A DNA stretch of 64,000 nt from Scheffersomyces stipitis CBS 6054 (taxonomy: Eukaryota; Ascomycota; Pichiomycetes; Serinales; Debaryomycetaceae): NCBI RefSeq assembly GCF_000209165.1, contig NC_009047.1:682001-746000 (forward strand). The letters run 5' to 3'. Positions within the stretch are counted from its first letter, which is position 1. Each line of letters opens with the position of its first letter. A program made the translations under genes and the position numbers. This document shows positions 10,805 to 20,292 of the stretch, in pieces. The notes under the pieces are model-generated. The model searched no databases and was not told where the DNA came from. It was given only the letters and a program-made list of their open reading frames with translations.

Positions 10805-11293
10805 ATGTTCCGCACAAAAGTAATTGCCACCACTCAAAATCTCACCTTCACCAGGAATGTGGCCATGAAGGGAGATGTCAATCTTTCCTCCAGAAGAGTG
10901 ATGAGAAAAATTAGGTTGGGAAAGGCTAGACCAGCTATTTTCTACCAGTTTGACACCCTTGTCGAGTTGAGTGATGGATCTGTCATTAAGAGAAGATCCC
11001 AAGCTCCAAAAGATGAAATCAGAATGATCACCGACCAGAGAAACAGTGCCTTATGGAATCCTAACAGATCTGACCTTTCTACTTCCGATCCTAATGCTAC
11101 CGGCAAGATCAATAAGTTCAAACAGAGATTCGCATCCTTCAGCGGTGAAGAAGAGCCAGTTGTGGCGAATGAAGAAGAGGCTCCTAAGGACAAACAGGAT
11201 GACTTGCTCGAGTTGATGGGCCACAATGTCCAGGAAGTCAATAAGGGTGGTAAGTTGTTCAACAAAAAGGAAAGCAGAAACAGAAAGGTGTAA
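10805..11293 (+). CDS. MRPL36: Mitochondrial ribosomal protein of the large subunit, bL31m
   Basis: 162-aa protein, starting at the first ATG ([13 protein letters not shown]); the upstream extension depends on a TTG. The first 20 or so residues are basic and hydroxylated with almost no acidic residue, fitting a mitochondrial presequence. The conserved core reads [20 protein letters not shown], then [19 protein letters not shown] and [15 protein letters not shown], which matches yeast Mrpl36 (bacterial L31 family) closely. The C-terminal third is charged and variable, as in other fungal members, ending in a lysine/arginine-rich tail (KKESRNRKV). It functions in the mitochondrial 54S subunit. 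The gene is divergent from CCT7 and convergent with the next minus-strand gene, whose stop lies 213 nt away. Confidence 0.93.
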   Translation: MFRTKVIATTQNLTFTRNVAMKGDVNLSSRRVMRKIRLGKARPAIFYQFDTLVELSDGSVIKRRSQAPKDEIRMITDQRNSALWNPNRSDLSTSDPNATGKINKFKQRFASFSGEEEPVVANEEEAPKDKQDDLLELMGHNVQEVNKGGKLFNKKESRNRKV

Positions 11294-11505
11294 TCTAAAT
11301 GACTCTAGCTGAAATGATTGTAATGGAAAATTAACGAATTTCATTAAATGATATAACATTCGACCTTCAGCTTTCAACTTGATAGTATGTTGTCAACATA
11401 TATACTATTCCATCGGCATCGACGACTCGTCAGGTTTCTTCTCTTGTACATATTATCTTAAATGCTTGTCTATTAATTCTACTATACATATTAAAAGTAT
11501 ACTAA

Positions 11506-13365
11506 TTACATGATATCGTCTCGTATTATGCTGTTGAGAAACTTGTTCTCGTCCATCTTCTGTATATGTTGAAGGACATCTTTGATCTCTAGGTTCTGGT
11601 AGCGGTACTCATCTACAGCCCAAACTATGGTGCTTGCATCTTCTTCCTGAAGTGCTCTTTTCGTAATCACATCAAGACACTGAAGTTTGCTCAGAGGTAA
11701 AAGAACCAACAACTCTCTGAACCTGTTCGGTATTCCTACTTTTACGAAATTAAACTTGATGTTCTGTTTGTCTACGGCAATCAGTGACTTTGCTGTGAAC
11801 TTGTCGATGTTTATGAATATCTTTTTCGCTGCCCGGTTGCTGATATGAGTTGAATAGTATCGTACAATCTCCACAGTGAGCAACTCAAATACCTCATCAT
11901 CTCTGGGAACTAACATGAGTCTCTTGCACATTGTCTTCAAAAAATTCTCTTCTTGTTCCGTTTTAGACCTTTTCTTGACCACTTCTTTAAATATAGTCAC
12001 GTAGGCAATCTTGGCTATGTGGATATCTGTGGATAAGATCATATCGATACTTTCCTGTAATTTGCCTTGTCTCAATAACTTTGCAAAGACAGCATTTATT
12101 TCGGTAGCCGTAGCCCCATCTTTCGACTTGAGAAGATTCAGAAGAATTTTTTCTGCAACTGGCTCATTTTCTTGGAAAACATATGCTTTGAACAATGCTG
12201 TTAAGGTCAGTCTCCTTAATGGAGCTCTGACTGTTTTGAGAAGAGTTTCAAATTTGGAAATCGATTCTTTAGAAGTTCCATACTTTTCCAATAAGACATC
12301 GACGATGACTTGACTTTCAGTGGCATATTTGGGAATCTGTTCTACTAAGCTGTCTAAAGACTTCAAATTTGGCAGATCTTTCAAGAGCTTGGCTAATGAT
12401 TCGATTTGGTCTGGAACCAAGTACTTGCTCTGGAATCTTTTGGTAGAAATCCACATGTTCAATGCCACTTCGTAAAGACCATTTTCAATATTGAATTGAA
12501 TCAAACCGTTTAATAATTTGAGAAACTTGTGAGGGTTGGACTGAAAGAGTTCTTCTAGCTTCGGTATTCTCTGGAAAAACCAATTTGCATAGAAAAGAGC
12601 CTGTGGCTTTTGCTGAAGCATCTCTAGTGCCAGTAATGAATCTGCAGAGGATAATACGGTTGCCCCATAAACATCAAGTAATCTGTGGATAGCATGACAA
12701 CAATACAAATAGTTTGAATCATGATGCACGGCTATAGATCTCAAAACTATCTTCACAACTTCTGGATCTACACTTATTTCGGCTTCGGCAAACTGAATTA
12801 AATACGACGCTGCTGCAAGAACATCTCCAGTCAGAACCGTCTGCCATATCAAAAGTTTGCCTAATTCTTGTCTTCTCTTACTGGTATCTTGAGAGCTCTT
12901 GTTAAGATGGATATTGAACAAAATCACACTGGCTTGGACTGGGATGATTTTACCTACTCTCATGTGGTCGATAAGTTCTACTGCAGAATCAATTTTACCC
13001 TCTATTATCAACTTGACAAGTCCATCAAGCAATAAAGTCCGTATGGATGACGAATGCTTATAGTAATGAAACAAGAATGGATAGATGTTTGTTCCTGGGA
13101 TCTCCAACAAATCTTCCACGAAGGTCCGACCAGACTTCAAGTAGATTTGATTTATACGTGCCACACTCAGTGAAAGAGTCTTTTTACTTTTAAGCAAAGT
13201 AAATACAGTTTGCAATCGTTCATACTTGGCCTCATACTTCTTCTCACTTACTGGAAGAGGCTCCAATATTGGACCTACAGTTTTCGTTATTTGAGGAGAC
13301 GAATACACAAAACGTCGCACATATACTCCCAGTCGTGAAAATAGAGGAGCCGTGCGTCGTAGCAT
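11506..13365 (-). CDS. Predicted mitochondrial protein, helical-repeat (PPR-like), function unknown
   Basis: 619-aa protein that I do not recognise by name. The N-terminus (MLRRTAPLFSRLGVYVRRF, then VYSS) is arginine-rich, lacks acidic residues and has an R-x-(hydrophobic)-Y-S pattern like a mitochondrial processing site. The rest is almost wholly alpha-helical, with repeated pairs of helices rich in Leu, Ile and Lys (for example near 105-140, 160-200, 395-440), as in fungal PPR-type factors that act on mitochondrial mRNAs. Such proteins diverge fast, so the lack of a name is unsurprising. It is convergent with MRPL36 and has a CACGTG site about 100 nt before its ATG. An out-of-frame ATG lies five bases upstream. 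Mitochondrial location is an inference from the presequence. Confidence 0.85.
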   Translation of the reverse strand: MLRRTAPLFSRLGVYVRRFVYSSPQITKTVGPILEPLPVSEKKYEAKYERLQTVFTLLKSKKTLSLSVARINQIYLKSGRTFVEDLLEIPGTNIYPFLFHYYKHSSSIRTLLLDGLVKLIIEGKIDSAVELIDHMRVGKIIPVQASVILFNIHLNKSSQDTSKRRQELGKLLIWQTVLTGDVLAAASYLIQFAEAEISVDPEVVKIVLRSIAVHHDSNYLYCCHAIHRLLDVYGATVLSSADSLLALEMLQQKPQALFYANWFFQRIPKLEELFQSNPHKFLKLLNGLIQFNIENGLYEVALNMWISTKRFQSKYLVPDQIESLAKLLKDLPNLKSLDSLVEQIPKYATESQVIVDVLLEKYGTSKESISKFETLLKTVRAPLRRLTLTALFKAYVFQENEPVAEKILLNLLKSKDGATATEINAVFAKLLRQGKLQESIDMILSTDIHIAKIAYVTIFKEVVKKRSKTEQEENFLKTMCKRLMLVPRDDEVFELLTVEIVRYYSTHISNRAAKKIFINIDKFTAKSLIAVDKQNIKFNFVKVGIPNRFRELLVLLPLSKLQCLDVITKRALQEEDASTIVWAVDEYRYQNLEIKDVLQHIQKMDENKFLNSIIRDDIM

Positions 13366-13370
13366 CGCAT
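13287..13370 (-). other. Overlapping out-of-frame upstream ORF
   Basis: The sequence ATGCGATG places an ATG five bases before the start of the 619-aa gene. It opens a 27-codon frame ending at TAA 13287-13289, inside the main coding region. Ribosomes using it would bypass the main start. Confidence 0.4.
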
Positions 13371-13764
13371 TTGTCCTTTGGTTGGTATGGTCTCGGTGTG
13401 GTGGATGTGGAGATGGAACCGTAGAAGATGTCTAAAATTCTTTATAGACCGGTTTCAGTAAGTCACGTGCGTGGTCGGTTCTTGTAGATCTCGCACGATA
13501 GTCACTATAGAACTGTCTTTTAGTGTCTAATAAAATTACACTGGCAAAATGACTTCAAATTGGCTGAAAAAGAGCACCAGCAAGAACTTGTTTCTCAAAA
13601 TGATTTAGTACTCTTGTCTATTGGTTGGTTTTTCTCCCTAATCTGATTTAGCATCTCTTCTTAGATTTTATCCACTAATTTACCAACTCTGGTAACTCTA
13701 CATTCCAGTACTGAATACTCTAGAAATAATTAATATTGTAATACAGGAATTTAAATTTGTATTT
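13366..13764. promoter_or_regulatory. Intergenic between RCY1 3' end and the 619-aa gene
   Basis: Promoter of the 619-aa gene plus the RCY1 3' UTR. The part towards RCY1 is AT-rich. One CACGTG site is present; no other feature was seen. Confidence 0.5.
13464..13469. promoter_or_regulatory. CACGTG site before the 619-aa gene
   Basis: Exact E-box of the Cbf1 type in the context AGTCACGTGCG, 99 nt upstream of the ATG at 13365. Confidence 0.5.
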
Positions 13765-16155
13765 CTATACAATGCTACAGTCTCCAAGACCAAAGCCATA
13801 CATTACCTTCTCCACATGTCTCTTGATTATGGGCCAGTCTTGACGTCTCTGTACAAACTCGTAGATCTCTTCCTGACCGAATATACCGTTGAACTTAGAC
13901 AAGTCACTGACCAACTTTCCTATGGCTTTAGCATCGTCACCGCCAATCAAGTAGATGTTGCCCACCTTCTTCAACGCCTGGTATAATGGCACAATGAGTC
14001 GTTTGTTGGATCGGATATGTGCTATAATGAAGTCATAGTACAAATTGATGTCGGATATCAAGTTGGTAGCTCCGGCTACGGAGATGGTACTCTTCTTCAA
14101 ATTCTTCACGATTACTTGAAAGAATCTCTCTGCGATTTCTTGCTGGAAAACTTCAACAATCGAAGAATCTGCGCTATCTACCAACAAGTCGATATTCTCT
14201 TCTAGAATTTGTACTGCCTTGTGTGCTGTTTCTGTGGGGCCAAAATTGGGTGGAGTATCGGCAGAAGGATTGTAGTCGTTGGTATGGTTGTTCTTGAACA
14301 CATTGTCTATCTCGTTTACCAAGACTTCTACTCCTACATTTAGTCCATCAGCCACGTACTTATCCACTAATCCTTCAAGTTTCTTTTTGTTCTGCAACGA
14401 GGGATTGAGAATGGAGTTTTCTCGTTTGACAATGTTCTTCTTGATCATCTCTTCCTTGTAAAAGATATCCACCATCTGGATGATGAGATCAGCCATATTG
14501 ATCAACTCAAAGAACAACACCAATGGCTCTACAAACGATTCGTTGTGCGATTCAGAATATGTTTTTGAGCTGGGATTGTATGTTTGTAAGTATTCCAACC
14601 CTTTATTGAAACCTGGTTTCAAATGCTCATTGCCAATGGTGTCCATAACATTGATGAAAATGTCTTGCATTGACGCAAAAATGTCATTCTTCAACGAAGC
14701 AATAGAAAAGTCTCGGAACTTGAGCAACTTGTGTAGAGACGTCTTGGCGTCATTCAATGTCTCAAGAATCAACTCAGGACTGAAAATTTTCGTAAGAGAC
14801 TTTATGTTCTCCGATAAGATCTTCGCTTTAGCCTGGATTTCAGAATAGTTCTGTTGTTCACTTTCAGCCTCTTTACTTCCAGAGGAGTTGCTGATAGTGA
14901 ACACTTTCTTGAAACTGGTTAAGAAATCGCTTTTCGTTTCTGCTTTCACATGTTTCAAGATATTCATCGTTGTTTCTGCTTCTCTCTTGGTTATCTCTCT
15001 CTTCCAGTCAAGAAGCTTATCGTTCGTCGTATTTTTGAAGTATTGGATCTCTTCTCTTGTGTAGTCTACTACAAAAGACTCAAACAGCATATCTATCAAC
15101 TCCTTGAGAAGGTGATTGTAGTTGGGACCGATATTTTCGCTCGGGTTGAGCAACTTAAGGAAATCAATAGTGATTTTCTCATACAAATATGGAACTAAAG
15201 TCAAATAGAGTCCTGGCTTCTTGGATCCCTCTATCAAGATCAAAAGTAATTCTGCCAATTGGTTAGATACTAATTCTTCACTGACCTTATACATCATAGG
15301 AACCGTCTGGGGAAATATAAGATCGATAATATGCGATTGCTCGTTGAATACATGGGCTAGTTCTTGTGTTAGTCCTGTAAATGCTTCCTCGTTGATAATA
15401 TGTCTCGTTTGGTGGAAATCTTCGGGATCCAAAATGAAATACTTGGTCGTATCAAACGACTCCAAATTAAAAATCTCACTTTCTTCGTTGTCAAAAATAC
15501 TCTTCTGTAAGAAAAAGTCTATCAATGTCTGCTGGTTCTTTAAGTCTATCAAGATATTCATGAACCGTCTAGTCTTTTCGTAGTCCTGAAGATCAAAGTG
15601 GATCTCCAATTCACGCAATAGCGCATTTTCAAAGATTTCAAATAGTGCTGTGATCTTTTCTTGAACTAAAGTTCGAGAATCGTCATTGAAATCAATATTG
15701 CTATATACTAGCAAGTTACTAAGAATCTTAGCCTGGTCCTCGGGGCTCTGGAAATCCTTGAAAATTCGAAGTCGATCATAAGGCTTGTTCAATTGTATAT
15801 CGTTATAGTACGGACTAAGTGATTTGTGGATCTTTAGCACTTGTATCTTGGCTCCTTTGCTTGTTCTATATATCTTATCCAAGCATAATAGTGGATTGTC
15901 CAAATTGTGAAAATCTGACGACTTAAGAGGTCTGTCTTTCGGTGGTATCTCGGCAGAATCCCATAATTCCATTGCCTTCAATCGGGCGATCCATGTGAGC
16001 GGATCATTGGCTGCCTTGTAAGCATTTCGGGAAACCTTGGAAAACAGTAGCAAATCCGGAATTGAAAGGTACTTCGCGACGTTCCGGGCAATTGGACTCG
16101 GAATTACCTGCGGATTGTATACATCGATATCCGCATTCCATATAACCTGAGCCAT
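13765..16155 (-). CDS. RCY1: Recyclin-1, F-box protein with C-terminal CaaX box
   Basis: 796-aa protein. An F-box occupies about residues 20-60 (IPSPIARNVAKYLSIPDLLLFSKVSRNAY, then DPLTWIARL). The rest is a long helical region related to the exocyst Sec10 subunit, as in yeast Rcy1 (about 840 aa). The protein ends in DCSIV, so its last four residues CSIV form a CaaX prenylation box, also a hallmark of Rcy1. Rcy1 acts with Skp1 in recycling plasma-membrane proteins such as the v-SNARE Snc1 from early endosomes; lipid attachment holds it on membranes. In C. albicans RCY1 flanks the mating-type locus, which agrees with its place here. It is divergent from the 817-aa gene across 831 nt and has a CACGTG site 118 nt before the ATG. 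Confidence 0.93.
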   Translation of the reverse strand: MAQVIWNADIDVYNPQVIPSPIARNVAKYLSIPDLLLFSKVSRNAYKAANDPLTWIARLKAMELWDSAEIPPKDRPLKSSDFHNLDNPLLCLDKIYRTSKGAKIQVLKIHKSLSPYYNDIQLNKPYDRLRIFKDFQSPEDQAKILSNLLVYSNIDFNDDSRTLVQEKITALFEIFENALLRELEIHFDLQDYEKTRRFMNILIDLKNQQTLIDFFLQKSIFDNEESEIFNLESFDTTKYFILDPEDFHQTRHIINEEAFTGLTQELAHVFNEQSHIIDLIFPQTVPMMYKVSEELVSNQLAELLLILIEGSKKPGLYLTLVPYLYEKITIDFLKLLNPSENIGPNYNHLLKELIDMLFESFVVDYTREEIQYFKNTTNDKLLDWKREITKREAETTMNILKHVKAETKSDFLTSFKKVFTISNSSGSKEAESEQQNYSEIQAKAKILSENIKSLTKIFSPELILETLNDAKTSLHKLLKFRDFSIASLKNDIFASMQDIFINVMDTIGNEHLKPGFNKGLEYLQTYNPSSKTYSESHNESFVEPLVLFFELINMADLIIQMVDIFYKEEMIKKNIVKRENSILNPSLQNKKKLEGLVDKYVADGLNVGVEVLVNEIDNVFKNNHTNDYNPSADTPPNFGPTETAHKAVQILEENIDLLVDSADSSIVEVFQQEIAERFFQVIVKNLKKSTISVAGATNLISDINLYYDFIIAHIRSNKRLIVPLYQALKKVGNIYLIGGDDAKAIGKLVSDLSKFNGIFGQEEIYEFVQRRQDWPIIKRHVEKVMYGFGLGDCSIV

Positions 16156-16986
16156 TACTAATGACTGCTACGTATCCAACTTTCTAAGAAAGAGTAAATG
16201 AAGACTCCATAAACCATGTAGTATCGAAATCTAGTTAGTGTTGCGTATGCTGAAAAGTACTGCATCTAATGTCACGTGAATTTCTACACTTGTCTATGAA
16301 CAGAAACACCTACTCTTCTAATAAGAAGATAGTAAAACAAACTATATACCACCATTACTTTTGAATATTATACAATTTCGAACTTTCAAAAGATCAATAC
16401 CTACCAAAAAGACCTTGATAATTTGCCTATGTCTAATCTTCCGAGATAAATGACCTGTATATAGTCGTACTGGCTGCGAATTAGCAGAAGAGACAGATTC
16501 TTGACATTTATATATAGCAATGAAGGCAATATGACTTATTGATAACAGTTAACCCATAGGTTGATTTAAGGTACTGACATGGTATTGACATGGTATAGAT
16601 AAACTTGACATATCACATGCCAGAAATCGAGGAGAAATCCTTTCGGTGGTTGAAGATAACAGAAGACACTTTTACAAGGTAGAGAGGATGATTCATTCTT
16701 TTTGCTGGGAAAGAAAGAATTCAGTTTAATACTATCCAGCATTTTTCCATTTGAATCTTATCTTACTTCCATTATAAAAGAGGATTTATGTAAAATAAAC
16801 ATGAAACTGACAGTCTACTTTCTCCAGATTCTACAGTCTCTATGGTCCGGAAATTTTTGTTGGCCTGCATACGAAGGATCTAATATACTGAAAAATTAAA
16901 TCTAGTATAGACTCTATACTTCTACATTTAATCATTAAGTGTACTACCTCATTTTTTCTGCAAAACTCCTCTGATAAGTTATTTAC
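16156..16986. promoter_or_regulatory. Divergent promoter of RCY1 and the 817-aa gene
   Basis: AT-rich 831-nt spacer. It holds a CACGTG near RCY1. A short plus-strand ORF (16702-16899) has no recognisable domain and is not credited. Confidence 0.5.
16273..16278. promoter_or_regulatory. CACGTG site before RCY1
   Basis: Context TGTCACGTGAAT, 118 nt upstream of the RCY1 ATG. Confidence 0.5.
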
Positions 16987-19440
16987 ATGTTCATTTGCAT
17001 AGCTAGGACTTTGGCTCGAAGTCCCGTGCGACGTTTAGGGCGACCGGTTCGACTAAATTTGCGAATAGCATATTCTTCCAAAACCAAACCGCATCCAACT
17101 ACTTCTAAGGAAGAAGAACCTACTTTCTTTGAAGAAAACTCCGAAAATAACAAGAATAGTATTCCATTCAAAGACAAGTTGTCAAGCTTTATAGTTAACT
17201 TCATTAAGCAAGAGTCGCAGGCATTGGCATCTTCATTTGACAACGATCTTCTCTATGGAAATGCCATAGATGTCAATACAGACTACAGTATCATTCTCGA
17301 GCCACAACTTCAGAGCGAAATAGACAATGCCTTGGATAACTACAACAAGCTCTTTATACTATTGTCACATAACCCGATATCCATTCCTGCTCAGGCATAT
17401 TTGCATTTTTTGGAGAAAATTGACACTCCCCTAGATCTGAAACTTAGGTCTCTTTTGTTGAAGAGACTTCTATACCACCAGCAGTATGAAACGTGCTGGC
17501 GGATTTGCATAGACACATATACTTCTTTGACTGATATTGAAGATTTCATAGACTTGGCAGCTGTAAGTTTAAGGGAGAACAACAATTCCACCTTTGGGCT
17601 AAATCTGCTTCTTGTTGCTTCCCATTCTCAGGTGTTCAACCAGAGACTTCATAACCATATACTTGACACCCTAAGTTTCAAGTTCAAGATTCCTCGTCCA
17701 GATCTTGAACATAAATTGAGTTTCTATGACGAGCTCCAGACGATGCAGACCCTAGAAGATTTGGCGTTATTTAGGGAGAATAATGGGCTGTATATGTCAA
17801 ATGATGTCGACTACGAAGTCATGTATTTACGAAAACACATTCTGCTCATCCGGAGCGATACAAGCATAAAAGTGAGCGACTGCTACGGTTTGCTTCACGA
17901 AAGAGAAAACTTGGTTAGAATGCCAGGTTGGCTCAGTTTCATTTCACCATCATTCTTGGGATCCACGACATTGAATAATGCTGTAGGATCTTTAGTCTCA
18001 ACCCCATCCATATCTACGAAAATCGTAGAAAGCATCAATCACATATTGAGGACAAACAAACATATTGGACTCAACGAAGCTGATGTCGTGTACATACTTA
18101 ATTCACAGGCCAATATTAAGGCCTACAACATCTACCTGTTATATATTGCATCCAATCCCCTGTTGCCCAACAAGCGGATTGTCAACCTTCTCATGGCACA
18201 AGTTATTTTACAACTACATTACGTTCAGATTCGGTCGATACTCTTTCGTCACTACCAAGTCCTAGACGACGATGTCTTGGTTGAGGCATTGGTAAGAGTA
18301 TTGGGAGAGTCTACTAAAGACTTTGAAGAGATTATAGGTAAACTCTTCAAGAACTCTACTTTTTCACAATCACTAACAATTTCTACTACTATTGTCGACT
18401 TAGCTGTTAACTCTGGCTACTCGGTGTCACAGATTGAGCGAATGTTGCTCATTTTCCACGGGTTCGACAAGTCTGGCAAGTTGTTAGGAAACTTACTCAA
18501 GTCTGAGACACTCCTGTCATATTCTGAACAACAACATATAGAACTATACTCCAAATTAATCATGGCACCAGAGATTAGCTCGACCAAGACGCTACTTGAA
18601 TTGAACCGTTGTATACTTCGCCGTGGTTTGATTGAGGAGACGTTGATAAGTGGCATTCTTGAACGAGTACTCAATAGCACCCTACGAAAAGATTTCATCT
18701 TGGCAAGAGCTCGCGATCTGAAAAGAAAACTTCCCCAGGGTTTCCAACGTATTCACATGTTAGCCAATGTGAGTGAGCGAGCCAATTTCCACAACTCACT
18801 CAGAGCCTTGGGCCAGACCTATTCTCTCTTAGGTGCTAAAGACATGGCACGAGTTGTGGACATCACCAGCAACTATATCTTCTCGCGCCACTTCACGTTT
18901 TGTAGAGACAAGTTTGGGCGTGATTACTTGATTAATAATGTCGTATCTGAGATGATGCGATTTGTAGAACGAGAATCACGTACAAAGCCGAAAGAAACGA
19001 TTTTCAAAGTCAGAGACTTGTTAACAGAGTTGAAGAGCGACTCCAAGGTGATCCGGTGCCATTTGTTCAGAATGATGGTAAGAGAGGATCCTTCAAAGGC
19101 GATACAGTTGCTTCAGTTCTACAGTGACAACAAGTCCAGCTTGGCTGGGATCATACCGTATATGATTTCGGGAATTCTTTCTACAGAGAAGTTGGAGAAG
19201 AATCGCAAACTTCAGGTTCTAGATCGATTCCTTTCTGAGCTTGTGGTTTTGGGATACAGGCATAGAATTACGCAGAAGACGGGCCACGAGTTGGTGAGAC
19301 TCTTGAAACAGGATAGTGTTTCAGGCAAAGCGCTTACGCCGCAGCTGGTGAGCTGGATTCTTGAGTTTTCACGTAACAATAAGGCTCTTAACAGAGTGCT
19401 ACAAGTACATTTCCGCAGAGACAAAAAGAACACGTTGTAA
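16987..19440 (+). CDS. Predicted mitochondrial protein next to MTL, function unknown
   Basis: 817-aa protein without a name I can assign. The start at 16987 gives a strong mitochondrial presequence: about nine Arg and no acidic residue within the first 30 residues (MFICIARTLARSPVRRLGRP, then VRLNLRIAYSS), with an R-x-x-Y-S-S pattern that could be a processing site. After a short acidic linker (about 41-57) the remainder is a helix-rich solenoid with degenerate repeats, including basic segments such as RRGLIEETLISGILERVLNS near 540-560, again resembling rapidly evolving fungal PPR-type factors for mitochondrial gene expression. It sits between RCY1 and MTLa1 and runs convergent with MTLa1, with only 28 nt between the two stop codons, so it marks the left edge of the mating-type locus. 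It may match the uncharacterised gene at this place in C. albicans. Confidence 0.85.
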   Translation: MFICIARTLARSPVRRLGRPVRLNLRIAYSSKTKPHPTTSKEEEPTFFEENSENNKNSIPFKDKLSSFIVNFIKQESQALASSFDNDLLYGNAIDVNTDYSIILEPQLQSEIDNALDNYNKLFILLSHNPISIPAQAYLHFLEKIDTPLDLKLRSLLLKRLLYHQQYETCWRICIDTYTSLTDIEDFIDLAAVSLRENNNSTFGLNLLLVASHSQVFNQRLHNHILDTLSFKFKIPRPDLEHKLSFYDELQTMQTLEDLALFRENNGLYMSNDVDYEVMYLRKHILLIRSDTSIKVSDCYGLLHERENLVRMPGWLSFISPSFLGSTTLNNAVGSLVSTPSISTKIVESINHILRTNKHIGLNEADVVYILNSQANIKAYNIYLLYIASNPLLPNKRIVNLLMAQVILQLHYVQIRSILFRHYQVLDDDVLVEALVRVLGESTKDFEEIIGKLFKNSTFSQSLTISTTIVDLAVNSGYSVSQIERMLLIFHGFDKSGKLLGNLLKSETLLSYSEQQHIELYSKLIMAPEISSTKTLLELNRCILRRGLIEETLISGILERVLNSTLRKDFILARARDLKRKLPQGFQRIHMLANVSERANFHNSLRALGQTYSLLGAKDMARVVDITSNYIFSRHFTFCRDKFGRDYLINNVVSEMMRFVERESRTKPKETIFKVRDLLTELKSDSKVIRCHLFRMMVREDPSKAIQLLQFYSDNKSSLAGIIPYMISGILSTEKLEKNRKLQVLDRFLSELVVLGYRHRITQKTGHELVRLLKQDSVSGKALTPQLVSWILEFSRNNKALNRVLQVHFRRDKKNTL

Positions 19441-19468
19441 TTATTACAATAGATATATAATCCAAAGA

Positions 19469-20127
19469 TTATTGGTATCTCTTGAATCTATTTCTGCGGT
19501 TTGCAAACTTAAAATTGGTAAGTAATTCTGACAAGTCAGGTGGTACAAAAATGAAACATACCCATATACGAACTTCTGATGTAGACATATTACATCTGAC
19601 TGCAATGGATTTTCTATGAGCTCGGCTTGGTGAAGGATCGAGGGAAAATTCTTTTTCGAGAATAGCTCGTATCTCTGGACTGTGTATCTTGCGTCTTCTC
19701 TTTCGGACCAAGGCTTTGTCGCCTAATGCTACTTTTGATGATAAGTTTGTAGAACAAGTAATTGAGATCATGACGGACCTGAGATGAAACTCTTGAGGCT
19801 GCGCATCATGGTCTAGAAACGTCCTCTTCTTCTCAGACGCCTTTTCAACGGCATTGTCGAACAAGTTTTGAATACTATACTTCAAGACCGCCAGCAGGTC
19901 CAAGTATCTGCAAAGCTAATAAAACAGAAGGTTAGTAATAGTCTAGTAATTGCATTCTAATTACATACCTGAAGCATTCTCCATCTCGAAGCATCTAGGT
20001 TCATCTGCTTGTTCGCACTGATAACTTCACGAGCCTCATTATTCCACGACCAACAACTGCCAGTTAGTTCTTCAAGTTCTGACGCTTTTTCTACGAGGCA
20101 ATCGAGATTGTCACGATGGGAACTCAT
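19469..20127 (-). CDS. MTLa1: Mating-type protein a1, homeodomain (3 exons)
   Basis: Spliced model: exons 20127-19969, 19915-19562 and 19507-19469, giving 183 aa. Introns carry GTATGT donors; the first has a perfect TACTAAC branch site and a TTATTAG acceptor. The C-terminal 60 residues (about 124-183) form a homeodomain: the basic arm RKRRRKIHSPEI, a three-residue-extended middle typical of TALE-like mating factors, and recognition helix SEVRIW joined by splicing to FANRRNRFKR. The W-F-x-N-R-R signature is complete only after splicing. In yeasts a1 pairs with alpha2 to repress haploid genes. Residues 60-61 are CTG codons, read here as serine. Neighbours are MTLa2 (same strand, 165 nt upstream) and a convergent mitochondrial-protein gene. 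An array of four TGAAACA elements lies 117-159 nt before its ATG. Confidence 0.93.
19508..19561 (-). other. MTLa1 intron 2 (54 nt, in phase, stop-free)
   Basis: Donor GTATGT directly after the TGG codon of the homeodomain, acceptor TTTTAAG before TTT. The branch site is probably the TTACTTAC stretch near the acceptor. Its length is a multiple of three and it has no stop, so unspliced RNA would code for an 18-residue insertion in the recognition helix. Confidence 0.85.
19916..19968 (-). other. MTLa1 intron 1 (53 nt)
   Basis: Donor GTATGT, canonical branch site TACTAAC, acceptor TTATTAG. A later AG (TTTGCAG) would give an early stop, so the chosen acceptor is the only productive one nearby. 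Confidence 0.9.
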
Positions 20128-20243
20128 TCTCGGTTGCTAAAGAATGAAGTCACTACATAGATATCTGAATGGAGTATAAGTTTATTAAATTAAATCTTGT
20201 AGGGTAAAGAAACAAGTAACTCTACAAAAATGCGCACAAAATA

Positions 20244-20286
20244 TGTTTCAATATGTGTTTCAACTCGTGTTTCAACATGTGTTTCA
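20244..20286 (-). promoter_or_regulatory. Four-copy pheromone-response-type element array, 12-nt period
   Basis: TGTTTCA occurs at 20244-20250, 20256-20262, 20268-20274 and 20280-20286, so each start is exactly 12 nt after the last. On the MTLa1 coding strand this reads TGAAACA, the Ste12-binding pheromone response element of S. cerevisiae. The array lies 117-159 nt upstream of the MTLa1 ATG and begins 6 nt after the MTLa2 stop. The unit is roughly NNTGTGTTTCAA, so it can also be described as a 12-bp minisatellite. The site function is inference. Confidence 0.7.
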
Positions 20287-20292
20287 GATCAA

